Shown: positions 35,371-46,975, counted from the first letter of the stretch. The stretch is DNA of 64,000 nucleotides from Leptodactylus fallax (GCA_947044405.1 CAMRHE010001094.1:82501-146500), one strand, 5' to 3'. Program-made: numbers and translations. The notes: a model not told the origin generated them from the sequence alone.

Positions 35371-36391
35371 TAACTCTGTTGTAAGTAAAGTAATAGGCTT
35401 CAGGCAGGAGAACAGAAATGTTTGTTTGCTATGTGAACATTATAAATATTAAAAAAAAACAAAAAACAAATCCACTTGCTAAAACAGCCAAATATGAATA
35501 ATCCTTTAGTGATCGGCCTTTTTTAGGCCTAAGAGAGGTTTTAGGATAGCTCATCAGTATGGATAAGTGGGGATCCAACACCTTGGACCCATGCTGATCA
35601 GCTGTTTAACTCTTTCCCGATATCTGCAGGCACAGTACATAAGTAATTCTATTACCTGTGAGGGGCGCTATTACAGTAATACTACCCTAATAGCACCTCC
35701 CCCCACACACACATAATAGAAATAAAATAAATAAATAAATCAAAATGAGCCGAACTGCTGTTTTTTTGCCATTTCGTCTCCCCTAAAAATTTGGATAAAA
35801 AGCGATCAAAGCAATAGAGCAAGCAACTAAAAAGTACACCTGAACCTGCAAAAAAAAAAAAAAAAAAAGACGCCCTATGCATCCCCGTACACGGAAGTAT
35901 GAAAAAGTTACGGGTGTCAGAATATGGCAACTTTTAGAAAAAAAATTTTTTTGCACAGTTTTGGTTTTTTAAGGGGTTAAAATGTAAATAAAACCATATA
36001 AATTTGTTATCCCTGGAATCGTGCCAAATCACAGAATACAGGTGACATGTCACTTTGGCTGCAGAGCGAACGCCATAAAACCGAAGCCCATAAGAAAGTC
36101 TCACAAATGCACTTTTTCGTCAAATCCACCCCATTCTGAATTTTTTTCCAGCTTCCCAGTACATTGTACAGAATAATAAATGGTAGCAACATGAAGAAAA
36201 AATTGTCCTGCAAACATTAAGACCTCATAATGCTCTGTGAGCAGAAAAATAAGAACGTTATGGGGTTTGGAAGGGGGGGGGGGGGGAGGAGGAGTCAAAA
36301 ACGAAAATCGAAAAATTCCTCTAGGGGGAAGGGGCTAAGCCAATCAGCACTGACCAGAGTTCTTCATAAATAACTCTACAATAAATCTTAT

Positions 36392-36742
36392 TAAAGGGCT
36401 TGTCCAGGAATTGCAGATTTCTGCTTTGAGGCTGGGAAAGGTGAATAAAAAAAAAAAAAAAACCTACTCACCTGTCCCCGGCTCTCCGATTTGGTCCAAT
36501 GGCGCCCGGATGCTTGTATTGGTGGAAGTCCTCGCCGCACATGACTACTGAGGCCAATCAGCGACCTAAGGAAAGGAGCTGGGACCACACTCACATATGT
36601 CACCTGTGACATCCCTTAGGCCGCTAAGGGCGCTGTTGTGCTGGACCTTACAGATGGGTGAGTATGTTTTTGTTTTTTGGGGGGTTTTTTTCACCTTCCC
36701 CAGCCTCCTGGAAGAAATCTGTAATTCCTGGACAACCCCTTT
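36392..36742. repeat. Foldback MITE (GTCCAGGAATTGCAGATTTC)
   Basis: AAAGGGCTTGTCCAGGAATT is mirrored by AATTCCTGGACAACCCCTTT. Related copy at 46291-46640. A 17-base A run lies at 36448. Confidence 0.8.
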
Positions 36743-36961
36743 AAGAAGAACCACTGCTCAAAGGAGCTTTCCTGAAGAATGGGTCTTCTGAAGAAGCCTA
36801 GTACTGGTAACTCCCAGTAATTTCCATTGTCAAGCAATGCCATAAAAGTGTTTTACTACATAATGCAACCTCTTCATTTAGAGAATCTATGAAACGTTCT
36901 GAGTATTATTAAAGGTGCAGACTCCCTTTTAAGCCCAACATTGTGAAGACATTATACAAAC

Positions 36962-37237
36962 CTGTGCAGGTAGATAGTGACGCCAGGTCTGATTCAGTGC
37001 TGTTATCGGCCGCTCTTGTATATACCATGAATGTATAGGTTTCTCCTGCTGTCAGATTAGTTATTGTAGCTGATCCATTTGCCACTATTGTATTATATAA
37101 CATTGAGGAGGATGAGGTGACATTGGTCTGGACTCTGTAGGTGTAAGACGGCTGATATTCATCAGGGTAACTCCATGTCAGATACAGAGAAGATGAGGTC
37201 ACATTACTGATCAGCAGAGAATTCACCGACATTGGCT
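36962..37237 (-). CDS. ptprj-like: FN3 exon A3
   Basis: Type A, 276 nt, TTTCAG acceptor, donor GTTTGT. It is the LLISNV subtype (PMSVNSLLISNV, LYLTWSYPDEY, IVANGSATITNLTAG). Downstream flanking intron sequence (36744-36961) is almost the same as that next to A4 (31080-31299), so A3 and A4 are recent copies of one another. Confidence 0.9.
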
Positions 37238-38678
37238 CTGAAATACATATCAATAAAGATAAATTTCCAGTTTAATTCATTATAATATAAAAGATTATGT
37301 AATATATTTTCTTGATTAAAACTACTGTCATGAATCAGAAAATAGAGAAGTAAAAATATTGGGAAGGGAGACCATATCTTTATGGAAAACATTCCCATCT
37401 GAAGGCGCAAAATGAAAAAGAAACAAAAAAAATGAAGATTACAGTAAATTTAGGAGGGTACTCTCTGACTCGGACCTTATATTGGAGCAGTCTTGTTTCT
37501 CTCAAATAGTTTGTAAAAATCTGGAGAAAAATATGAATAATGTGGCATGGCATGTGTCGTTATGAACGTATTCTCCCCTAGAAGCATATTTTATAGTTCA
37601 GAATATGGTTTTTCAGGCATCATACAAAGGCACATGGAATTCCTATGGCTTGATAATATGGCACCACCATGTGCCCTTGTACAGGTCCACGAGTCCTAAG
37701 TCAAAAGTTTATTGATCAGCTTACAGAAAATATAAAATAGTTTGCAGCTCTTAAAGGGTACCTGAGTCTTGGCAGTTTGTTTTATGACTGTATAAGCCTT
37801 CTTATGTGGTGTCCTATCAGTTTTTCTGCTGCTAATATACCCATTATGGCTGCAGCACATTTTATATTTGACTCAGAGGCAGGAGTGTATACAATAAGCA
37901 GCAGTCTGCCCCCTCCCTTATCCATTATAACTAGTTTGGTTTGTTTACATGTAATTCTGCCAGGAGTAACTGTACAATAGCAAACAAATAGCTGAGAAAA
38001 GCCCAAGTGACCATAATATAGGAAATCCAGGGACAGTGAACTGCAAATATAGGGCAAATACATGTAACATCACTGACCAAGGAAAAGAGCAATCTATGAC
38101 CAAAGTCAGTAAAGCTGCTGCTGTCTGTGAATAATATCTTGTGACCTCACAAGCAGCCAGAAGTAGATACAAGTACATAGAAGACTTTTCTTACAATGTA
38201 AGATGCTGCAGAATGTTCAGTCCAGAGAAAGCCCGTTACAGATGTGTAGAGGCTATGAGGATAACAAACCCCTCCCCTCTGCATTCATTGTGTCAAGACA
38301 GATCAAGCTCCACTCACTGTGAAGCCATCTTGCATCTATGGACAGAATTTCCCTGGTAACGGTCCATGCACACGATCATGTGCCAGCCACCTACCGTGAT
38401 TGAACGGCATGAGTGGCGCATGGATGTCATTCATTGAGGCCAGCGAGCACGGACAGGGATAGGACTGTCAGGAAAACTCGGATAGCACACAGAACTAGCA
38501 CACCACCATGTGCATGGGCCCTAATAGTGAGTGAACTGCAACTTAGCTAGAAGGGAGATACCTAGTAGCAGAAAGCAGCAATATTTTTTTTTTTATTCTG
38601 GGCCAGAATCACCTGCTCTATTAAACGAGGCTAAGTCTGAAAAGTTAGTGACCATTTATACAAAGAATATAAACCTAC
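37238..38678. other. Intron, no gene
   Basis: Not recognised except 38360-38520, a diverged relative of the GGATAGCACAC repeats at 45120 and 46925. Confidence 0.5.
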
Positions 38679-38942
38679 TTGTATAGACAGATGTGCTGAC
38701 AGGTGAGCTCTGATACCCCAGGACTCCGACTGTCACCACAGTAATGGGGTAGTTAGTCCCTGATGTCAGATTCTGAAGGGTGTTGACATTTGTTGTGGAA
38801 TTTAAGGTGCTTGAAAAGGAATTCCCATAAGTAATAACATAGGACTTTGTCACTCCGGCCATATTTACTGGCTCTCCCCAGGATAATGTAAGACTCTTTG
38901 TTCCAATAGCAGTAAAGGTTATGTTTCCTGGTGGGGTTGGAT
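38679..38942 (-). CDS. ptprj-like: FN3 exon B2 (divergent, 264 nt)
   Basis: Type B, one codon shorter than standard, with acceptor TATATAG and donor GTAGGT. The start GNITFTAIGTKSLTLSWGEP and the middle KSYVITYGNSFSSTLNSTTN differ from other B exons, whereas the last third (TSGTNYPITVVTVGVLGYQ) is nearly identical to them. This looks like a copy partly overwritten by gene conversion. The frame is open throughout. Confidence 0.88.
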
Positions 38943-39028
38943 CTATATAAAAAGAAAGTCAGTCACAACATAACATATAGTGTATACAATAGAATAATGT
39001 AGTATGAATACTGTAACAGACTACTCAC

Positions 39029-39277
39029 ACGTGGCCTCTTTCACCGGAGCGGATGTCTGGCTGCAGCTCCCACTGACCGTCTGTACAGTGACATCATATT
39101 CTCTGCCTGGTAGTAATCCTGTGACATTCACTTGTGTACTATTAGTCTGTGTGATGTTAGTGACGGCTCCTGTTACATTGACTGTATAATAATCCACTTT
39201 TCCTGCTGGTGTCATCCACGAGACTCCAAGAACATTCACAGACTTGCTTACAGTGATTGAGGAAACTTGTGCAGGAG
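39029..39277 (-). CDS. ptprj-like: FN3 exon C2 (short form)
   Basis: Type C, 249 nt, acceptor CTGACAG and donor GTGAGT. It starts APAQVSSITVSKSVNVLG, two residues shorter than C1 because the NNY segment is missing, and then follows the common type (GVSWMTPAGKVDYYTVNV, SCSQTSAPVKEAT). The upstream acceptor region differs from other C exons, so the exon's 5' third appears to have a separate history. Confidence 0.9.
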
Positions 39278-39713
39278 CTGTCAGGAAAATAACCACAAAT
39301 GATCAGTATAAGAGAATGCTTTAATTCTTGACATTTTAATAATATATTTGTTAATAAATTACAAATTAAAAATCATTTAAATATGTTGGATTTTGCAACC
39401 ATTCTGTATAAATCGCTGCAAAACCAGAAACTGAATGCAATGTATAAATATGCCCTAAATAACATTTGTATAAAATTCTGATATATGCATAGCTTGTTTC
39501 ATATTGACTTTCATAGGAATTCAATCGCTATATTATTTACTGAACTTCTAGTACACTTTTAATTTACAGTAGGACAAATAACATTACATTTATTATTTTA
39601 ATTTTAGCACTACAATGATATAGAATATGCTACATTTCCATGATCCAGGTTTTCTAATGTATTAGTATCAGTCTTACTGATGGGGTCATATGTTCTAGGC
39701 AGTCCATACTCAC

Positions 39714-39989
39714 CTATGCATGTAGTATATGACACCGGGTCTGATTCAGTGCTGTTATCGGCCGCTCTTGTATATACCATGAATGTATAGGTTTCTCCTG
39801 GGGTCAGATTCATTATTGTAGCTGATCCATTTGTCACTATTGTATTATATAACATTGTGGATGATGAGGTGACATTGGTCTGGACTCTGTAGGTGTAAGA
39901 CGGCTGATACTCATCAGGGATACTCCACATCAGAGACACAGAAGATGAGGTCACATTACTGACCTGCAGAGATTTCACTGGCAATGGCT
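39714..39989 (-). CDS. ptprj-like: FN3 exon A2
   Basis: Type A, 276 nt, acceptor GAACAG, donor GTGAGT. It belongs to the QVSNV subtype with SLMWSIPDEY, and has an unusual end, SDPVSYTTCIG, instead of SLSTCTG. The sequons at NVTSSS, NGSAT and DNSTES are kept. The intron between this exon and C2 is only about 430 bp, among the shortest in the array. Confidence 0.9.
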
Positions 39990-40091
39990 CTGTTCAAAAT
40001 GAAAAATAAAAAATTATACAAACAAATTTGTATAATAACTTAATAAATTGGTATCATAGAGGATTATCCAAATAACTATCATAAAGGATTA

Positions 40092-40092
<1 letters not shown>

Positions 40093-40134
<42 letters not shown>
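40093..40134. repeat. TA microsatellite left of the Tc1 insertion
   Basis: (TA)n of about 42 bp. With 41767-41848 it forms one microsatellite split by the transposon. Confidence 0.9.
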
Positions 40135-40136
<2 letters not shown>

Positions 40137-40139
<3 letters not shown>

Positions 40140-41766
40140 TACAGACCAAAAGTTTGGACACACCTTCTCATTCCAAGAGTTTTCTGTATTTTCATGACTA
40201 TAAAAATTGTAGATTCACACTGAAGGCATCAAAACTATGAATTAACACATGTGGAATTATATACTTAACAAAAAAGTGTGAAACAACTGAAAATATGTCT
40301 TTTATTCTAGGTTCTTCAAAGTAGCCACCTTTTGCTTTGATTACTGCTTTGCACACTCTTGGCATTCTCTTGATGAGCTTCAAGAGGTAGTCACCTGAAA
40401 TGGTCTTCCAACAGTCTTGAAGGAGTTCCCAGAGATGCTTAGCATTTGTTGGCCCTTTTGCCTTCACTCTGTGGTCCAGCTCACCCCAAACCATCTGGAT
40501 TGGGTTCAGGTCTGGTGACTGTGGAGGCCAGGTCATCTGGCGTAGCACCCCATCACTCTCCTTCTTGGTCAGATAGCCCTTACACAGTCTGGAGGTGTGT
40601 TTGGGGTCATTGTCCTGTTGAAAAATAAATGATGGTCCAACTAAACGCAAACCGGATAGAATAGCATGCCGCTGCAAGATGCTGTGGTAACCATGCTGGT
40701 TCAGTATTCCTTCAATTTTGAATAAATTCCCAACAGTGTCACCAGCAAAGCCCCCCCACACCATCACATCTCCTCCTCCATGCTTCACGGTGGGAACCAG
40801 GCATGTAGAGTCCATTCGTTCACCTTTTCTGCGTCGCACAAAGACACAGTGGTTGGAACCAAAGATCTCAAATTTGGACTCATCAGACCAATGCACAGAT
40901 TTCCACAGGTCTAATGTCCATTCCTTGTGTTCTTTAGCCCAAACAAGTCTCTTGTGCTTGTTGCCTGTCCTTAGCAGTGGTTTCCTAGCAGCTATTTTAC
41001 CATGAAGGCCCGCTGCACACAGTCTCCTCTTAACAGTTGTTGTAGAGATGTGTCTGCTGCTAGAACTCTGTGTGGCATTGACCTGGTCTCTAATCTGAGC
41101 TACTGTTAACCTGCGATTCCTGAGGCTGGTGACTCGGATGAACTTATCCTCCGCAGCAGAGGTGACTCTTGGTCTTCCTTTCCTGGGGCGGTCCTCATGT
41201 GAGCCAGTTTCTTTGTAGCGCTTGATGGTTTTGGCCACTGCACTTGGGGACACTTTCAAAGTTTTCCCAATTTTTCGGACTGACTGACCTTCATTTCTTA
41301 AAGTAATGATGGCCACTCGTTTTTCTTTACTTAGCTGCTTTTTTTCTTGCAATAATACAAATTCTAACACTCCATTTAGTAGGACTATCAGCTGTGTATC
41401 CACCTGACTTCTGAACAACACAACTGATGGTCCCAACCCCATTTATAAGGAAAAAATCCCACTTATTAAACCTGACAGGGCACACTTGTGAAGTGAAAAC
41501 CATTTCAGGTGACTACCACTTGAAGCTCATCAAAAGAATGCCAAGAGTGTGCAAAGCAGTAATCCAAGCAAAAGGTGGCTACTTTGAAGAACCTAGAATA
41601 TAAGACATATTTTCAGTTGTTTCACACTTTTTTGTTAAGTATATAATTCCACATGTGTTAATTCATAGTTTTGATGCCTTCAGTGTGAATCTACAATTTT
41701 TATAGTCATGAAAATACAGAAAACTCTTGGAATGAGAAGGTGTGTCCAAACTTTTGGTCTGTACTG
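40137..41766 (-). mobile_element. Complete Tc1-like transposon with 267-bp inverted repeats
   Basis: 1,630 bp with ends CAGTACAGACCAAAAGTTTG. The arms 40137-40403 and 41500-41766 are inverted copies with only a few mismatches. TA flanks the right end; the left side reads CA, probably a mutated TA. One transposase frame is inside. It sits in the intron between B1 and A2, within a TA microsatellite, in sense orientation. Confidence 0.93.
40198..41442 (-). CDS. Tc1 transposase, full length but catalytic Glu replaced
   Basis: 414 codons. Order: helix-turn-helix DNA-binding region (LSKEKRVAIITLRNEGQSVR, GRPRVTSAAED), then the DDE domain with first Asp in HWSDESKFEIFG, second in FIFQQDNDPKHTS, and SPDLNPIQMVWGEL where relatives have NPIE. 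Glutamine stands at the third catalytic position, with 38 residues between it and the second Asp, so the spacing is of the DD38E type (the Intruder-like family, from memory). The usual stop after EEPRI is AAA here; the matching codon in the other inverted repeat is still TAA. The protein is likely inactive. Confidence 0.88.
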   Translation of the reverse strand: MGLGPSVVLFRSQVDTQLIVLLNGVLEFVLLQEKKQLSKEKRVAIITLRNEGQSVRKIGKTLKVSPSAVAKTIKRYKETGSHEDRPRKGRPRVTSAAEDKFIRVTSLRNRRLTVAQIRDQVNATQSSSSRHISTTTVKRRLCAAGLHGKIAARKPLLRTGNKHKRLVWAKEHKEWTLDLWKSVHWSDESKFEIFGSNHCVFVRRRKGERMDSTCLVPTVKHGGGDVMVWGGFAGDTVGNLFKIEGILNQHGYHSILQRHAILSGLRLVGPSFIFQQDNDPKHTSRLCKGYLTKKESDGVLRQMTWPPQSPDLNPIQMVWGELDHRVKAKGPTNAKHLWELLQDCWKTISGDYLLKLIKRMPRVCKAVIKAKGGYFEEPRIKDIFSVVSHFFVKYIIPHVLIHSFDAFSVNLQFL

Positions 41767-41799
<33 letters not shown>

Positions 41800-41802
41800 T
41801 AT

Positions 41803-41848
<46 letters not shown>
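41767..41848. repeat. TA microsatellite right of the Tc1 insertion
   Basis: (TA)n broken once by GATATGAC near 41797. Continues the tract at 40093-40134. Confidence 0.9.
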
Positions 41849-41850
<2 letters not shown>

Positions 41851-43513
41851 TCTACTTAGTTTTAATAGTAATTTAAAGTGTCAGAGTTGCTTCAGCTTTC
41901 AGATGACACCAGAACCACTGTTCTATATGAAGTGGCCTCATCCCATTTGGCAATTGTTACATCTGTGCGGATTTTCCTTGGCAACAGCTCAGTTAAAGCA
42001 TTGCTAGGAAAAACTATTAAGTCTGTTTTTTATTAAGAAGAAGTAAAATAGGTTTATAAAAGTATACTGGAAAAATGTTCACTAGACACCCTCTATACAC
42101 ACACACAAAAATAATAGTACAATAACATGAAAGGGCTCTTACACTTTAAAGGACAGAAATTATAGGCATTTAATCTGTGTATGGTGCCTGATAGATGATA
42201 GAGCTCTGTTTGGCTCCTATGACAATGCCTAACATTTGCTTTTCTCACACAATGGACTTGAAGAGCAGGTAGCATTGAGGAGTAGGAGAGTTAGTGGCTG
42301 CGGTACATCCCCAGCGCTCATCCCCAACACCCACAAGGGTCAGTTCTTTTATTGGTAGTCATATGGGTAATTTTTGGCACGTGGGAGAAAACTGGAACAC
42401 CAGAGGAAACCCACATAAACAAGGGGACAACATACAAACTCCATGCAGATGTTGACTTTTTTCACATTCAAACCCAGGGCCTCAACACTGCAAGGCAATA
42501 GTGATATTCCCTTCTAGGTGCCCCCTCCTCTCCTCACTGAACCCTCCACAATAGGGTGAATTTGTTATTATCCCTATACCAGAAAACCGCTACGGGAAAA
42601 ACTGCGGTGAAAACACATCGCGGTTGTTCCCGCAGCGCTTTTCACAGAAAGTTCAGAGTTTACCTTTGCGGACTTTCTGCTTCAATTATACCTATAGGGA
42701 AACCGCCAGCATTTACGTAGGTATAAATGACATGCTGCGATTTCCAAAAACTTGACAGTTTCTGAAATCACAGCATGTCTGCTGCAGTTTTTTTTTCTGC
42801 AATGTGTGGATGGCATTAGCCAGAAACCCATCCATTTTGCAGGGACAGTAAAATGCTGTGGTTTTTGCCGCGGTGTTTCCGCTGTAGCATAATCCCAACA
42901 TTTATGCTACATGGGGCTTCAGTCTAAAGGGGTTATTTAGGATTAGAAAACATGCCTGCTCTCTTCATTTGAATGGGACTGAGCTGTAGCATTGCCATGT
43001 GACAAAAGGTTGTGATGCCGCTTCCTGAGAAGAAGAAAGCAGCCATGTTTGTAATCCTGGATAACTCCTTGAAGGCTGGTGTACAAAATGTCATTCTTAA
43101 TAAATTCCTCCCAATGTCTACCCCCTTGGTACTGACTGAGGGCTCCAGGGTTGTGCTGTACATCATCATGCGTGGCGCAGAACTCCTACTTTATTAAAGA
43201 CCATGTAATGGTTTTATTAGGCACATAACTGATCTGTAAATTATTTCTATAAAATTATCAATATATATTTTGGCTACGGTTTTGTTTTTCAATGAATTAA
43301 AAAACTCCTACATTCTATTTAATACATATAAAAAATTCTACAATCCTAGACTATGATTTACAGTAAGTAGTTCCTCTAAGGAGTATTTTTAATGACTGGG
43401 GGCAGAATAAAAGCGAATAAAGCCTGCAAGACACATTTAGGAGCACTAAAGTTATATATTCATCATGCAGAAAATATTACATTAACATCACATCTTACAT
43501 AAAGTAAACCTAC
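41849..43513. other. Intron with SINE-like repeat copy 2
   Basis: 42380-42500 is a minus-strand copy of the repeat at 11440-11640 (GAAACCCACATAAACAAGGG, AACTCCATGCAGATGTT). 42590-42910 is a repeat with GCGGTTTTCC-like boxes. No coding signal. Confidence 0.5.
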
Positions 43514-43780
43514 TTGTATAGACAGATGTGCTGACAGGTGAGCTCTGATACCCCCGGACCCCGACTGTCACCACAGTAATGGGGTAGTTAGTCCCCGATG
43601 TCAGGTCCTGGAGGGTGACACTTGTTGTGCTACTTGTCACAGTCCAAGGGCCTGAAGAATTCCCATAGCTTATATTATAGGACTTAGTCACACCGGCCAT
43701 ATCTACGGGCTCCATCCAAGATAATGTCAGGCTGTGTGTTTCAAATGTGCTTATGGTTAAGCTTGCTGGTGGAGTTGGAT
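43514..43780 (-). CDS. ptprj-like: FN3 exon B1
   Basis: First of eight type-B exons, 267 nt, entered after ACACAG and left at GTAGGT. Type B starts DPTPPASL or YPTPP-like, has core Trp in LSWMEPV, then KSYNISYGNSSGPW, NLTSGTNYPITVVTVGVRGYQSSPVSTSVYTS. Here the start is ISTFETHSLTLSW, unlike the NTIGTNS of most copies. The downstream intron contains the Tc1 transposon at 40137-41766. Confidence 0.9.
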
Positions 43781-44914
43781 CTGTGTAGGGCAAAAGAAAT
43801 ACAAGTTAAAAGTTGAATCTATACATCATGAGATTTAATAGGGTACATTGATTATATCAGTTATAACTGATGAGAACACTATATAAAGTAATATAAGGCA
43901 AAGTGCAGGCACACTTGGAGCTATAGGAAGATGGTTATCCCATGTCCCCTTAAGAACCCAGCTGTATAAAAGGTACGTTCATACTGGGGTGATTTATGAT
44001 GACTGGCGTATTCATTGACGGTCTTCATGTCTTTGGCATTGGGGGAGAAGGCACCTCATTTATAACAAGGCGCATGTCTCCTCATAAGTAATGTGCATCC
44101 TGCAGTAGGACTGTGCGCCTGTACGGAAATGTATGTCAGCTCATAGTTGGCGTTCATTTACACCCGTAAACTGACATAAGCAATGATAAATCTGGCGGGG
44201 TAACCCAGCCCGTGCTATGCTACTTTTTAGGAAAGTGGTGGGGGGCAGTACAAAAGAGTAAAAAGTCTTGCACCATTGTGTGCATTTACAAGGATTTTGG
44301 TGTATTTCTGCACCAGCAACCACAATCCCTATTGATTTCAAATGACAGCCGGTGCCTTATCTTACTGCGGTTTCATTGCCAAAAACATTGATAAAACTGC
44401 AGTGAGCGACCACAAGCTCATGATCACAAATGAAGGAGGCAAATGAGTATAGGGATTTGTGGCAGGTGAAATCTGCAAACCTAAATGGCAAAAATACACT
44501 TCAGAATTTTTCACCTTGTGAACATACCCTAAGTGAGGAGAAGCAACGACATGTCAGTCACACATGCACTAAGTGAGGGAATTTACTAATTTGGTCTTGC
44601 CAGTTTTTTTATACAAAAGTGGCACATTTTTGGCATACAGCTGTTTGCACCAAAATTGCACCACTGTGTCATTTTTTTCCCGACTCCTGTGCCCCATTTT
44701 TTACATAAAAGCAGGTGGAGTGGGAGGGATCAGTGCTCGCTAGAAACAGCGTGGCCCCTGGGAATTACTACAACTCATGCCAGAAAAAGAGCGTGAGTTA
44801 TGCCTGAAATCTATACTAGTCCTAGATTGGTGTAGATTTAGTTTATGGTGCATGGGACCACAATGTGCCAGAATTATTAAGGCCGATGCAAATGACAATG
44901 CGCTGCCGGCTGGC

Positions 44915-45195
44915 TGTGAATTAAAGGCACGGGGACACGCGGATGTCCCCCGTGTGCCGCCCGTGCATGAGTGTTTCATTAAATGAATAGAAGCCACGAA
45001 AGCAAGGGCCGCAAAATAGGACAGGAATAGGACCTGCTCTATATTTTGCGGCCTGGACTGTCGGCCCGCACACGTGACTGTGTAATTCATGTCATGTGTA
45101 CAGGCCCATAGAAATGAATGGGTCAGTGTGCTATCCGGGAAATACACACATAGCACACTGATCACAGCCACAGTCATCTGCAAGGGGCCTTAGGC
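44915..45195. repeat. Dispersed MITE copy 1 (GGATGTCCCCCGTGTGCCG)
   Basis: Shares long matches with 46650-46975 (AATTAAAGGCACGGGGACAC, GCAAGGGCCGCAAAATAGG). Inner parts are self-complementary (CCATAGAAATGAATGGG). Non-coding. Confidence 0.75.
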
Positions 45196-45511
45196 TGGAG
45201 AATGTAAAACCTTAGTAAATTCCCCCTTAGATAACCCAACTTATCAAACCCTTTAAGAATAGCCCTTTCATCCTACATTTTGAGTTGACAATAGACATGA
45301 GATCACTGTTGGTTAATATGAAACTTTTTGACAGAACTCCGAGCTATTGTTCATTTCTTCTTCCATTCAACAACCAGTCAAAAAATTGATCCGCTTGGCT
45401 GGATATTTCCCAGCCAGTAGTCATTTCTCTGCGCATAGTCCGAAATGCGTCCATCTGACAGTGGTTACCAACTAAATACAGCTGGTCTGACTCTGATCAC
45501 ATGGTACTTAC

Positions 45512-45766
45512 ACGTGGCCTCTGTCACCGGAGCGGATGTCTCGCTGCAGCTCCCACTGACCGTCTGTACAGTGACATCATATTGTCTGCCTGGTAGTAAT
45601 CCTGTGACATTCACTCCTGCAGTAGTCGTCTGTGTGGAGTTAGTGACGGCTCCTGTTACATTGACTGTATAATAATCCACTTTTCCTCCTGGTGTAATCC
45701 ATGAGATTCCAAGAACATTGACTGACTTGTAATTGTTCATTGAGATGGAGGAAACTTGTCCAGGAA
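45512..45766 (-). CDS. ptprj-like: FN3 exon C1
   Basis: Type-C exon of 255 nt between TATTAG and GTAAGT. It begins VPGQVSSISMNNYKSVNVLG, has the core Trp in ISWITPGGKVDYYTVNV, then TGLLPGRQYDVTVQTVSGSCSETSAPVTEAT. The QVSSI start is shared with C2 (39029-39277), while most later C exons begin PLQAVS. The stretch TTTAGVNVTG, in place of the usual NTTQVNVTG, loses a sequon. Confidence 0.9.
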
Positions 45767-46290
45767 CTAATAGAATAAAATCATAAATTTACAACATTCA
45801 CTTTACATTAATGTTGAATGAATTTTAGAACATACTGTAGGTGCTATATACAAGAAAATATTTCCTGTATACAAATGATCATACAGTTATGAAGCTACAT
45901 GGGTGTTCAGGACATCTAAGGTGTATATTATTGCACGTGACAGCTTAGCACCCATTCACACCATTAAGTTTCTTAGCTGTGCGGTGTCTGTGATCGATCA
46001 GTAAGTAGAACTCGCTCTATTTTTCAGGGATCGGTCCCTCAGGCCTGATTCACTCATTGATGGGAATGGATCCCTGAAAAAAAACTTGGCTTGGTTGTGT
46101 GAACACATATTTAGTGTTATCATGAGACAGATCCCTCAAAAATGTGACAGCAACAGGAAGCAGCAGATGACCGGGTTAGGATTTACAAAGTATTTTGGAC
46201 ATTTTTTCTATTATAAAGGGGATATCCACTTTGTAACATTGTAAACCTAGCTGTACACCCTTGTAGGATAGATGAGCTAATGTGAATGAA

Positions 46291-46640
46291 CTTAAAGAGG
46301 TTGTCCAAGACAAAAAAAAAAAAAAAAATTACACATTAGGCCAAAGAAGGTAAAAAAACCCCTATACTCACCTGTCTCTAGTGCTCGTGTCTCCATTCCT
46401 GCTGCTCCACTGTCTCGTTTTGCAGGAAGTCCCCTCTGCATAGTGACGTCCCGTGTCCCTTTCCTTAGGCCGCTGATTGGCCTCAGTGGTCATGTACGAG
46501 CGGGACTTCTGCTAGAAGAAAATTACAAAGCCGCAGGACCGGACCGCGCTGGGAGACACAAGAGCACCAGGGACAGGCAAGTGAGTTTTTTCACCTGACC
46601 CAGCCTAATTTAAATTTTTTATCCTGGAGAATCCTTTTAA
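46291..46640. repeat. Foldback MITE, relative of 36392-36742
   Basis: AAAGAGGTTGTCCAAGAC at the left end is mirrored, imperfectly, by ATCCTGGAGAATCCTTTTAA. The interior CACCTGTCTCTAGTGCTCG is like 36470-36490. Confidence 0.65.
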
Positions 46641-46649
46641 GGCTGGTTT

Positions 46650-46975
46650 CAGACAACCGTGCTGCAATCAGCCGGCCGTGAATTAAAGGCACGGGGACAC
46701 TCGGATGTCCCCCGTGTGCCGCCCGTGCACGCGCCGTGCTTCCACAGCTCTTTTCATTAAATGAATAGGAGCCACGGAAGCAAGGGCCGCAAAATAGGTC
46801 AGGAATAGGATCTGTCCTATATTTTGCGACCCGGACTGTCGTCCCGCACAAAGGACCGTGAAATTCACGGTCGTGTGTACGGGCCCATAGAAAAGAATGG
46901 GCCAGTGTGCCATCCATGAAAGACACGGATAGCACACTGACCCACAGCCACTGTCGTCTGCAAGGCTAAGGCCTC
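46650..46975. repeat. Dispersed MITE copy 2 (GGATGTCCCCCGTGTGCCG)
   Basis: Second copy of the family at 44915-45195, longer at the left end and adjoining the foldback 46291-46640. Confidence 0.75.
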
